Assembly (NCBI GenBank): GCA_023436485.1
Contig: JAEZIU010000142.1
Location: 1 to 64,000, forward strand
Reading direction: 5' to 3'
Source: Bacillota bacterium
Lineage (GTDB): Bacteria > Bacillota > Clostridia > Acetivibrionales > DSM-1351
Length of the DNA stretch: 64,000 nt
The position numbers and the translations under genes were made by a program. This document shows positions 28,283 through 35,826 of this stretch, in pieces. The first letter of the stretch is position 1, and the number at the start of each line of letters is the position of its first letter. A model generated the notes under the pieces. It saw nothing but the letters and a program-made list of their open reading frames with translations. It was not told where the DNA came from and searched no databases.

Positions 28283-30559
28283 ATGTCTAAAATGAAGTAT
28301 AGAATTTCATCACGTGCAACGATTTTATTAGGACGAGAAAGTGTCTCTAAAGTTGATGGAGCAGTTGTTGAATTAGTAAAAAATACATATGATGCAGATG
28401 CAGTTCTATGCTTTATTTGTTTTGATGTTGAAAATGATTGCATCTATATATTGGATAACGGAATTGGAATGACCAAAGATGTTATTGAAAATTGTTGGAT
28501 GATGATAGGCACTGACAATAAAAAAGCAAACTTTAGGTCCGAAAAAAATAGAATAAAGGCTGGAGAAAAAGGGATAGGGAGATTTGCACTTGATCGATTA
28601 GGTAGTAAGTGTGATATGTACACAAAGAGTAAGTTTAGTGAACAGTTAATACTATGGAGGAATGATTGGTCAAATTTTGAACAGACTGGAAAAACTATCG
28701 ATGAGATAGAAGCAGACTATGAAAAACTCGATGTAACCTATGAGGATATAATACCATCTTATATATTAAATAATATAAATGACATAAAAAGTAAAAGATT
28801 AGATTTAAATATCGAGCTTGTAAGTGGAACACTGCTAAAAATAAGCGGCCTCCGTGATGAGTGGAAAGATAAAGACATTGAGAATATTTTTAATACAATG
28901 GGATTTTTAATACCTCCATCTGAGGATAAAGATTACATAATATGTGTTCAAAAGTCACCAGTGGCATCCTATCTTATTATTGAAAATGAAATAAAAGATG
29001 AATATGACTATAAAGTATCAGCAGAATTTGATGGAGAGTTATTTCACATAATTCTTGATAGAAATGAGTTTGATTTAAAAAAAATTTCTACTGATATTTT
29101 CAAAATGGATAGATTTAAAGATTTTCCTTACAGATATCAAGATTTTGAAACAAAAATTTTTAATTATAAATTTACGATAGCCGAGTTAATGGGAAACAAA
29201 GATAATGATTATATTGAATCAATTAAAAAAATAGGTAAATTTAAATTTAGTTATATTTTCATGAAATTATTACTTCAAGATGATTCTAAAGAAACCTTTT
29301 TTTATAAGGAAATAAGTAAAGGTAGAAAAATTTGGATGGATCAATATGGTGGAATAAAAATCTATAGAGATAACTTTTGGGTTAGACCATATGGAGATCC
29401 TGAGTCAGATTCTTTTGACTGGATAGGTTTAGATGCTAGAAGAGCTACAAATCCAGCTGCAATATCACATCAATCGGAAAATTGGCATGTTAGGAATGCA
29501 CAAGGGCAAGGATCTGTATTAATATCAAGAATAGATAATGAGTGTATACTAGATAAATCAAGTCGTGAAGGTATTATTGAAAACGAGTATTACAAATTGT
29601 TTAAAGATGTACTTACAAATATTATTTCCATTTTCGAAAAAGACAGAGCCTATATTGGACGAACAATGAAATTATATTCAGATATAGTAAATGAAAAGGA
29701 AAAGACAAAAGAGACTGGAAAAGAATTAGCTAAAACACTTCTAAATAAAACTAGAAAAAATAGGAAAAAGGGTAGGGCATTACCAGCAACTGAACAAGTT
29801 GAAACTTTGGCAAAAGCAGTACAGTATTATGAAGAAGAAAGGGAAGAATTAATATCTGAGGTAAAGCTACTACGCTCATTAGCTACAAATGGATTAATTA
29901 CGACCTCAATAGTGCACGATCTAAAAAGTATAAATGCTCTATTGGTCAATAGGGTTGACTCATTTAAATTTGCAATCGAAAAACAAAATGATGTTTTAAC
30001 AAATCGTTGTTTAGATGATTTGAGAAAAAATGATGTTTTTTTAAAGTCATGGATAACAGTTATTACTAATCAAAAGAAAGATAAAAGGACGAGAACGAAA
30101 AGAGATTTATATGAGGTTATTAAAGATACAGTTAATATTTTAGAACCTATTTTAAAGCAAAAAAATATTGTGATTAATGTAGCTGATGATAATAAACAAA
30201 TATTGAAGAAAATATTTATATCTGATTTTGAAAGTATTTTATATAATCTAATTATTAATTCTGTAGAATCCTTCGAAAAAAGTAAAATTGCAGAGAGGAT
30301 TATTACTATCAAGATGTTAACTGGATCGCAATTTGTTTTACATTATGAAGATAATGGCGAAGGTTTATCGGAAATTTTTAAAAGTCCTTATGATATTTTT
30401 AAATATGGTATTACAAGTAAGTATGATAAAAATGGTGAACCAATAGGTTCTGGATTAGGTATGTATATTGTAGCTTCAACCGCCAGAGAATATAATGCTC
30501 AGTATGAAATAACTAAGTATACAAATGGTTTTGGCTTGAAGTTAAATTTTCCGCTATAA
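28283..30559 (+). CDS. Dual-GHKL ATPase: MORC/Hsp90-like N-terminus and histidine-kinase-like C-terminus
   Basis: A 758-aa protein. The N-terminal GHKL ATPase has an N-box with E30 and N34 (ELVKNTYDADA), D58 in DNGIGM and a lid motif GEKGIGRFALDRLG, as in prokaryotic MORC/MutL-like ATPases of restriction-type loci. A basic coiled coil (about 470-535) leads to a phosphoacceptor-like box IVHDLKSINALL with H545. A second ATPase domain follows, with N-box LIINSVES, G1 box EDNGEG and G2 box GSGLGMYIV. The C-terminus is therefore a histidine-kinase-type module. The next gene encodes a receiver. GGAGG precedes the start. Confidence 0.8.
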   Translation: MSKMKYRISSRATILLGRESVSKVDGAVVELVKNTYDADAVLCFICFDVENDCIYILDNGIGMTKDVIENCWMMIGTDNKKANFRSEKNRIKAGEKGIGRFALDRLGSKCDMYTKSKFSEQLILWRNDWSNFEQTGKTIDEIEADYEKLDVTYEDIIPSYILNNINDIKSKRLDLNIELVSGTLLKISGLRDEWKDKDIENIFNTMGFLIPPSEDKDYIICVQKSPVASYLIIENEIKDEYDYKVSAEFDGELFHIILDRNEFDLKKISTDIFKMDRFKDFPYRYQDFETKIFNYKFTIAELMGNKDNDYIESIKKIGKFKFSYIFMKLLLQDDSKETFFYKEISKGRKIWMDQYGGIKIYRDNFWVRPYGDPESDSFDWIGLDARRATNPAAISHQSENWHVRNAQGQGSVLISRIDNECILDKSSREGIIENEYYKLFKDVLTNIISIFEKDRAYIGRTMKLYSDIVNEKEKTKETGKELAKTLLNKTRKNRKKGRALPATEQVETLAKAVQYYEEEREELISEVKLLRSLATNGLITTSIVHDLKSINALLVNRVDSFKFAIEKQNDVLTNRCLDDLRKNDVFLKSWITVITNQKKDKRTRTKRDLYEVIKDTVNILEPILKQKNIVINVADDNKQILKKIFISDFESILYNLIINSVESFEKSKIAERIITIKMLTGSQFVLHYEDNGEGLSEIFKSPYDIFKYGITSKYDKNGEPIGSGLGMYIVASTAREYNAQYEITKYTNGFGLKLNFPL

Positions 30560-30571
30560 GGAGTATAAAAA

Positions 30572-31240
30572 ATGGAACGTGTTTTCAAGATTGGTATTAT
30601 AGACGACGATTCGAGTAAAAAAACACAAATTATGATACGATTGATGCAAGGAATTAGTGAAGCATCATCAGAGAAACAAGAAAAATATTTAAAATATAGT
30701 CTTGAGCCTATTGAAATTAAATTAAAAAAAGAACTAAATGATATGTTAAAGCAAGTTGTTGAACTAAATATTGATTGTGTTTTAGTTGACTATAAGTTAT
30801 CATCATTTGAAAATGTAAATTATTCTGGAGTAGATTTTGCTAAAGCACTAAGCCAAATTTTATATGATTTCCCAATTTTTATACTCACTTCTTATGAAGA
30901 CGCTTTATTTTCAAATGAAATATTCAATTCTTATCAAGTTTTTGATTTTTCGAGATATTTAAATGAAACATCAGAAAGAATAGAATTAAATTACAAAATA
31001 ATAGAACAGATTCTAAAAACTAAAAAACAAAAAGAGCAATGGGAAAAAGAGATAAAAAGACTTCTGCCTTTAGCCGGTAAATCAGAAGAAATTGATTCTA
31101 AATTATTAGATCTAGATAATAAATTGGAACGATCAATTAATGGAGCTTTTTCTATACCTGATAAAGTTAAGAAAGATTTATGTGCCAATAAATTAAATGA
31201 GCTATTAGATAAAATTGATAGATTACTAGAAAAGGGGTAA
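30572..31240 (+). CDS. Receiver-domain protein, partner of the dual-GHKL ATPase
   Basis: A 222-aa protein. The N-terminal receiver has the acidic cluster D11-D13 (GIIDDDSS), the likely phosphoacceptor D73 in VLVDYKLSS, and the Thr of FILTSYED. The usual Lys after it is not obvious (VFDFSRYL). Between the acidic cluster and D73 is an enlarged helical insert. The C-terminal 80 residues are coiled coil (ERSINGAFSIPDKVKKDL...), with no DNA-binding domain. It probably relays phosphorylation or binding from the upstream ATPase to the HNH nuclease, which starts 4 bp downstream. AAGGAG ribosome site. Confidence 0.75.
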   Translation: MERVFKIGIIDDDSSKKTQIMIRLMQGISEASSEKQEKYLKYSLEPIEIKLKKELNDMLKQVVELNIDCVLVDYKLSSFENVNYSGVDFAKALSQILYDFPIFILTSYEDALFSNEIFNSYQVFDFSRYLNETSERIELNYKIIEQILKTKKQKEQWEKEIKRLLPLAGKSEEIDSKLLDLDNKLERSINGAFSIPDKVKKDLCANKLNELLDKIDRLLEKG

Positions 31241-31244
31241 TATT

Positions 31245-31844
31245 TTGCAAAAAGTAAAAAATAAAAAACCCATAAGGTCATTTACTGGAGAAATGTGGAG
31301 AACGAATGGTTCAAATAAGTTTAGATTGGCTAAAGATTTTGATAATAAATGTGCTTATTGTGATGATTATGATAAGTATAGTGGCGGATATAATGTATAC
31401 CATGTAGAGCATTTTGCACCGAAAGAAAAGTTTAGTGAGCTTGAATTTACATATGATAATTTACTATATAGCTGTCCATATTGTAATATATCAAAATCTG
31501 ATAAGTGGGTCGGAAACTCTGCAGATGAAAGTATTGTTGGGAATAAAGGATTCATAGACCCTTGTACAGATGAATATTATGAACATTTGAAGAGAGATCA
31601 AGATGGTAATATAATCTATACATCGGAAATAGGAAAATATATGTATGAGGAATTAAAACTGTACTTAAAAAGACATTCCATTTTATACAACATTGAAAAA
31701 GTAAGAGTAAAAAAAAATGATCTAAAAGCGAAAATTGCTGAAAAAGAACTAAAGAACGAGGATTTTGCTGACCTAGATCAACTTTATAAACAACTTTGTG
31801 TTGTATTCTGTGAATATTATGATTTATTCTTTGAAGACGAATAA
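31245..31844 (+). CDS. HNH endonuclease of the methylase/GHKL cargo system
   Basis: A 199-aa protein with a full HNH fold: CAYC (C36, C39), then VYHVEHFAPK (His), an Asn in TYDNLLYSCPYCN and the second Cys pair. The pattern fits the HNH nucleases found in retron, Septu and restriction-type loci. TTG start with AAAGGGG upstream. It is the fourth gene in the cargo operon and its likely toxic or DNA-cutting end. The C-terminal half is helical and charged. It could cut invading DNA not marked by the methylase, but this is inferred. Confidence 0.82.
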   Translation: MQKVKNKKPIRSFTGEMWRTNGSNKFRLAKDFDNKCAYCDDYDKYSGGYNVYHVEHFAPKEKFSELEFTYDNLLYSCPYCNISKSDKWVGNSADESIVGNKGFIDPCTDEYYEHLKRDQDGNIIYTSEIGKYMYEELKLYLKRHSILYNIEKVRVKKNDLKAKIAEKELKNEDFADLDQLYKQLCVVFCEYYDLFFEDE

Positions 31845-31915
31845 TTTTGTTTTATAAATTATATTGTTTTTATAGGCAATTATTTACCAATTTTAGCTAT
31901 ATTACGGAGGAAAGT

Positions 31916-33763
31916 ATGCCATTACTCCCAAAAAACTCTATTCAGCAGACTATTGGTGATATTGGAGAAACAGAAGCCGCTCTCAGGTTTAAAAAATGGA
32001 AATGGACTGCAGATATAATAAAAAGTGATTTTGGTGAAGATTTAAGCTGTAATATATTTATTGATACCTTAAGAACTAACCTGTATTTTAGGTGTCAAGT
32101 GAAATCAACATGCAATCCAAATCACAAAAGCTATATAAGAAAATTAAAGTCTGGAAACTATAGCGTTAGTATTGATTCCAAGACTTTAAAAGCATGGTTA
32201 TTTAGTTATTTTCCGATTTTACTAATAATATATGATGATAACATCGAAGAGTTATTTTGGGCAGATCCTGTTAGTCAAATTAAAGACAGATTACAAATGT
32301 TGTCTCAGGAAAGCATAACTATACATCTTAACAAGGAAAATAAGTTAAAAAGTGATAGGGTGGAAATTGAAAACCTTGTAAGGGAATATTATGCTAAGCT
32401 GCTAAAACTTCAAACTAATTATATTAGATGCACTGTTTTTCCAGTAATCATGCCAGGCTATAAGCTTATTCCATATAAAGATTTCTACAATAACTTGAAT
32501 ATCTTAAGGGATACAGATTTAGTAACGGTCGATTCGTCTTTTAGATATACTAATACATTACCCGCATGGATGACACTTATTAAAACACTTGAGCCGACTA
32601 ACTTTCTTAGTTGCTATGAAGTGAAATATTCAGGGAGTGATTTAGGCATATTTGTTAGTAGTATTAAAAGTGTTATGTCATGTTTCAAGTATAAGCTTGA
32701 AAAAGATGAATGGATAAGTTTTGTATGCTCTTCTATTGAAATGGCATGTGAAGCTGAACAAAATGATGAGTATCAAATATTGAAAAAAGAACTTACTGGC
32801 TGGTGGGGATTTTCTGTAATTAACTCCAATGTTATATCAGAACCTGATTATACATTTCAAATTCCTAAAGATTTTTTCCATCAATCTACTCGAAGGGCTC
32901 GTAGTTGGGAGTATTTTCATCATGTAAGTCCAGACTTGGACTTAGCGATTCAATTGTTTGGTTCTGTTGGAATAAGTCCGTCATATATAAATTTTAACAG
33001 ATCTCTAGAAGAAAGCATTAAAAGACAATATATTGTTTGGGAGTGTAGTTCGGACGAAATTGATGATTTGGAAAAGTTACTTTTGGATACTGAATTGGTT
33101 TACAGAATAATACCGGAGTTTTCAAATGAAGAGAAATATATAGGGATCGTTTGTAAACATATGTTTGAACCGTTTTTAGGTCTTACACCTACCTTCATGG
33201 ATTGGAATGAGTTTGAAAAGGGGGTTTTAGGATTAGTTCAAGACAGCAAAAATAATTTTATTATTCCTGGTAGACAGCCATCAATAGATATAGTAGAAAA
33301 AATAGTAAGACTAATAAATGAAGATTCAATAGAGGCTACAGAACACCTGATTACCCAAAAAGATTATTGCGATGTCATACCTATCAATTTAAAAGATAGA
33401 TGGATCTCAATACATAGATATAGAATTGATTATACTTATAATCTTAAATTTGCTAAAGACCAACTAGAATTACTTAAAAATGAAGCGCAATGCATCCTTG
33501 GGGATGGATCAAATGTAATAACCTCAGTTGAAGAATTTGAAACTGGATTTGGCGAAAAAGTAATTGAACTCCGTATTGAGTGGAATCCATCGTTATTTGA
33601 TTCTTCAAAGGATTCATTTGAAAAAATAAAGCATATCATTTTGCGTACATTTGACACAATTTTTGATAGAAAGATTCTGAAAGTGAAAAATTTTGATAAT
33701 TGTACCTTAGATGTATTAAGATTCTATGGTGAAGTTGATTTTCGTTTAAATGATAAGAAATAA
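31916..33763 (+). CDS. Large protein with DUF4365-type nuclease-like N-terminus
   Basis: A 615-aa protein. The first 150 residues (QTIGDIGETEAAL...KSDFGEDLSCNIF...YFRCQVKST) match the restriction-endonuclease-like DUF4365 fold. The acidic pair and Q-V-K are placed as in PD-(D/E)XK nucleases. The remaining 450 residues are unrecognised. ATG 31916 is preceded by ACGGAGG. The frame is open 69 bp upstream, but that segment lacks a ribosome site. It follows the HNH gene by 71 bp and may be in the same transcript. It may be part of the methylase system or a stand-alone defence gene. Confidence 0.65.
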   Translation: MPLLPKNSIQQTIGDIGETEAALRFKKWKWTADIIKSDFGEDLSCNIFIDTLRTNLYFRCQVKSTCNPNHKSYIRKLKSGNYSVSIDSKTLKAWLFSYFPILLIIYDDNIEELFWADPVSQIKDRLQMLSQESITIHLNKENKLKSDRVEIENLVREYYAKLLKLQTNYIRCTVFPVIMPGYKLIPYKDFYNNLNILRDTDLVTVDSSFRYTNTLPAWMTLIKTLEPTNFLSCYEVKYSGSDLGIFVSSIKSVMSCFKYKLEKDEWISFVCSSIEMACEAEQNDEYQILKKELTGWWGFSVINSNVISEPDYTFQIPKDFFHQSTRRARSWEYFHHVSPDLDLAIQLFGSVGISPSYINFNRSLEESIKRQYIVWECSSDEIDDLEKLLLDTELVYRIIPEFSNEEKYIGIVCKHMFEPFLGLTPTFMDWNEFEKGVLGLVQDSKNNFIIPGRQPSIDIVEKIVRLINEDSIEATEHLITQKDYCDVIPINLKDRWISIHRYRIDYTYNLKFAKDQLELLKNEAQCILGDGSNVITSVEEFETGFGEKVIELRIEWNPSLFDSSKDSFEKIKHIILRTFDTIFDRKILKVKNFDNCTLDVLRFYGEVDFRLNDKK

Positions 33764-33845
33764 ATATGTGCTAGTCTACCGTAGTAATAAAGTGAATATA
33801 AAAATAATTATATATTTATTATGAATTACATATTTAAGGAGAGAT

Positions 33846-34877
33846 ATGCCTAAATGGAAGAGTACTAAAAAGACAGAGAACCAAGGTATTATATTCTTAG
33901 AAAGTGTTATAAATGAGAATGGCTCAATTTACAGACCTATACCAGGGGATAAGGATACCGGGATAGATGGGTTTATCGAATTTGTTGATTCTGAAAATGT
34001 GACAGGTGAACTGATTGCAGTGCAAGTAAAAACAGGGGATTCCTATTATAATGTAAAAACAAACGAATTTGAACTTAATCTTGACAATGATATGTTAAAT
34101 TATTGGCAGAATTATATGTTACCTGTAATTCTCTTTTTTTACTCTCCGAGTAAAAAAAGAGGTGCATGGGTTTCTGTAAGTGATTTTATTAAATATCAGC
34201 AATATCATGGAAAAATTCCGATTAAAAAAATAACCACTTCACTTAATAATTATGAGCTAAGAGGTGATAACTTCTCTGACCTCAGAGATTACGGGAAAAT
34301 GTATTTCGACTCTAAAAAACTATTTGAGTGTGTTGACAGATGCTTAAGTGATAGTGAACAAGAGGTTTTTGATTGCTTTATGATTTTAGCAAACCATCCT
34401 TATTCGAGAGGAAATAGAATAACCACTTTTTTAGCAAAATACTTATTAAAATCAAATAATACTGAACTTTTAAAAACAGCACTATTCATTTTAGGATATG
34501 GTGTCGGTAGAAACAGATGGTCATGGAATCCTAATAATGATGATGAACGAAAAATAAGTAGCTATGCATATGATATTTGTGAAACAATTACTGAGGAAGA
34601 ACTAATTAAATTATTACGTTTAATAGATAATGAAGCGTTTCATGGACCAGATGCTTTAGGGGAACGGTTTTTTGATATAATTTCTTGTTGTCATGATAAA
34701 GCTATTCCGATATTTGAAAGAGTTGCCACAGATAAATCAGAGCCGATTGAAAGACGACTAAATGCTTTATACTTAATTTATGAGTGTGATGAGGAAACCA
34801 TTGATGAGGCGTATAAAGAAGGTACTTACTTAGACGAATATAATGATCTATTTATATACTTATTTGAAAGTGATTAA
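33846..34877 (+). CDS. Second DUF4365-type nuclease-like protein
   Basis: A 343-aa protein. Residues 1-150 show the DUF4365 pattern: QGIIFLESV, PGDKDTGIDGFIEF (acidic) and ELIAVQVKTGDSYY (Q-V-K), then FFYSP. The C-terminal half is helical and HEAT-like (LANHPYSRG..., LLRLIDNEAFHGPDALGERFFDIISC). It is preceded by a clear AAGGAGAG ribosome site and an 80-bp gap, so it may be a separate unit. It is the last gene before the left end of E2. A defence role is likely from context and fold but not shown. Confidence 0.65.
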   Translation: MPKWKSTKKTENQGIIFLESVINENGSIYRPIPGDKDTGIDGFIEFVDSENVTGELIAVQVKTGDSYYNVKTNEFELNLDNDMLNYWQNYMLPVILFFYSPSKKRGAWVSVSDFIKYQQYHGKIPIKKITTSLNNYELRGDNFSDLRDYGKMYFDSKKLFECVDRCLSDSEQEVFDCFMILANHPYSRGNRITTFLAKYLLKSNNTELLKTALFILGYGVGRNRWSWNPNNDDERKISSYAYDICETITEEELIKLLRLIDNEAFHGPDALGERFFDIISCCHDKAIPIFERVATDKSEPIERRLNALYLIYECDEETIDEAYKEGTYLDEYNDLFIYLFESD

Positions 34878-34912
34878 TGTAATAAGAAATACAATAATAC
34901 ATTTATTTAATG

Positions 34913-35074
34913 AATTCTACAATATTTTTATTAGCAGTTAAGCATAAATAGTTAATAGAAGCAATAATTCTGCTAATAATTCTACAACTTTATTTGTATA
35001 ACACATGCTGGAATTAAAATTATATGTGTATTTCGCATGTGAGAATTCCACATCTTTTTTATGATTCCTCAAAA
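34913..35074. repeat. E2 left end: dispersed TnsB-type repeats with terminal inverted repeat
   Basis: Copies of AATTCTACAA...TTATT lie at 34913-34932 and 34978-34994, inverse to the right-end repeats. The terminal 31 bp (35044-35074) contain CTTTTTTATGATTCCTCA, an exact inverse of the right terminus, but finish AAAA where ACA is expected. One base later the E3 end begins. The terminal mutation would be expected to block excision. Confidence 0.8.
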
Positions 35075-35075
35075 A

Positions 35076-35144
35076 TGTCCACATACAATAAAGTTGTTCA
35101 AAATACAATAGAGTTGTACAAAAACAAATATAATTGTTCAAAAT
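35076..35144. repeat. E3 right end: three tandem 20-bp TnsB-type repeats
   Basis: Copies at 35085-35104, 35105-35124 and 35125-35144 share AATAAAGTTGTTCAAAAT and have an exact 20-bp period, the same layout as the right end of E2 but with a different sequence. Confidence 0.78.
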
Positions 35145-35213
35145 ATTTTCGGAGTAATACATAAAATACCACTTAATTCAGAAATACTTTATGATAAAGG
35201 GTTGGTGGTTTTA

Positions 35214-35561
35214 TTGAGTAAATATAAGTACTATTGGAACGAAGAAAAATATAATAAATGGATAAAAGAAGGCTACGGACAAGGTACAGGTAAGGATTAT
35301 TTGCCATGGATTACTGTGCATGACTTCCCTTCTAATGGTTTTATATCAAGAGCACCCGGTTGGAAATCCAACCGGGTGTACCATTTTATGTCAATAAGTG
35401 AACTCGGATATTTTTATATTTTAGAATGGTCTGACATTGTAACAGATATTCGAGAGCAATTTCTGTTAGAACTTGAGATAACAATGAAAATAGCTGAAGA
35501 ATTTGGAATTAGGCATCCTTGTGATAATAAGTCGGGCTTTCCAACACAACAATACATTTAA
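35214..35561 (+). pseudogene. tnsA: Truncated TnsA (E3 remnant)
   Basis: 115 codons from TTG 35214 encode a close relative of the N-terminus of TnsA of E2: EGYGQGTGKDYLPWITVHDFPS, PGWKSNRV, DIREQF and RHP. The catalytic Glu (SELGYF) is present. The reading ends soon after NKSGFP, just before the TSDF aspartate. Thus both the second metal ligand and the Lys are missing, and the protein cannot be an active nuclease. No matching downstream part follows in any frame up to 35826. Confidence 0.85.
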
Positions 35562-35602
35562 AGATACATAACGACATTTTCCAACAAAATATGAAGAAAA
35601 AT

Positions 35603-35631
35603 TTGACATTTAATATATATTTAGCTATAAT
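35603..35631 (+). promoter_or_regulatory. Consensus sigma-A promoter ahead of the biosynthetic cluster
   Basis: TTGACA (35603-35608) and TATAAT (35626-35631) are separated by exactly 17 bp. Both hexamers are perfect consensus. Transcription should start near 35638, giving a leader of about 190 nt before the MutS-like gene. Confidence 0.8.
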
Positions 35632-35685
35632 AATTCACATAATATTTACATAAAAGAGAATATGTGCGTTTTTTAACAAGAGCAA

Positions 35686-35751
35686 AACAAATTATAAAAG
35701 ATTTTCTTAATTTGTTATTTTAACATATGTCATAAACATGATATATGTTAA
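35686..35751 (+). promoter_or_regulatory. Two inverted repeats in the cluster leader
   Basis: AACAAATTA/TAATTTGTT pair at 35686-35694 and 35708-35716. A longer pair at 35720-35733 and 35738-35751 has 14-bp arms, one G-U wobble and an AAAC loop. A further TGTTAA half-like element lies at about 35757. The second could be an operator with TTAACATAT half-sites or an RNA hairpin. It has no T-run after it, so it is not a standard terminator. Confidence 0.5.
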
Positions 35752-35826
35752 CAAAATGTTAAAAAATATTATTTATGAATAGATGGATAGAAACTGAAGG
35801 CTGATTGATGAGGGGAGAGATACGTT

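Larger units (their letters stand above)
16527..35074. mobile_element. Tn7-type transposon, element 2 (E2), core decayed
   Basis: An 18.5-kb element beginning TGTTGAGG at 16527. The last 31 bp (35044-35074) match the inverse of the first 31 with few mismatches, including an 18-bp perfect stretch. The far terminus reads AAA in place of ACA and has no GTTCG after it. tnsABCDE run rightward as in Tn7 itself, but tnsB, tnsC and tnsD are each broken by one lesion. Cargo lies between tnsE and the left end. End repeats and transposase are unlike those of E1, which explains why E1 could insert next to it without target immunity. Confidence 0.88.
35076..35561. mobile_element. Remnant of a third Tn7-type element (E3): right end and truncated tnsA
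   Basis: Starts TGTCCACA at 35076, only one base after E2. Three 20-bp tandem repeats follow, then a tnsA fragment in the same order and orientation as in E2. Everything after residue ~112 of TnsA is lost. No left end is visible in the window. Repeats differ from those of E1 and E2, so this is a distinct element that arrived first, being furthest from glmS. Confidence 0.78.

Noticed and set aside
35720..35751. Terminator at the 14-bp hairpin in the cluster leader
   Set aside because: The stem is almost all A/T and no T-run follows. It lies between promoter and first gene. Kept as possible operator or RNA structure instead.
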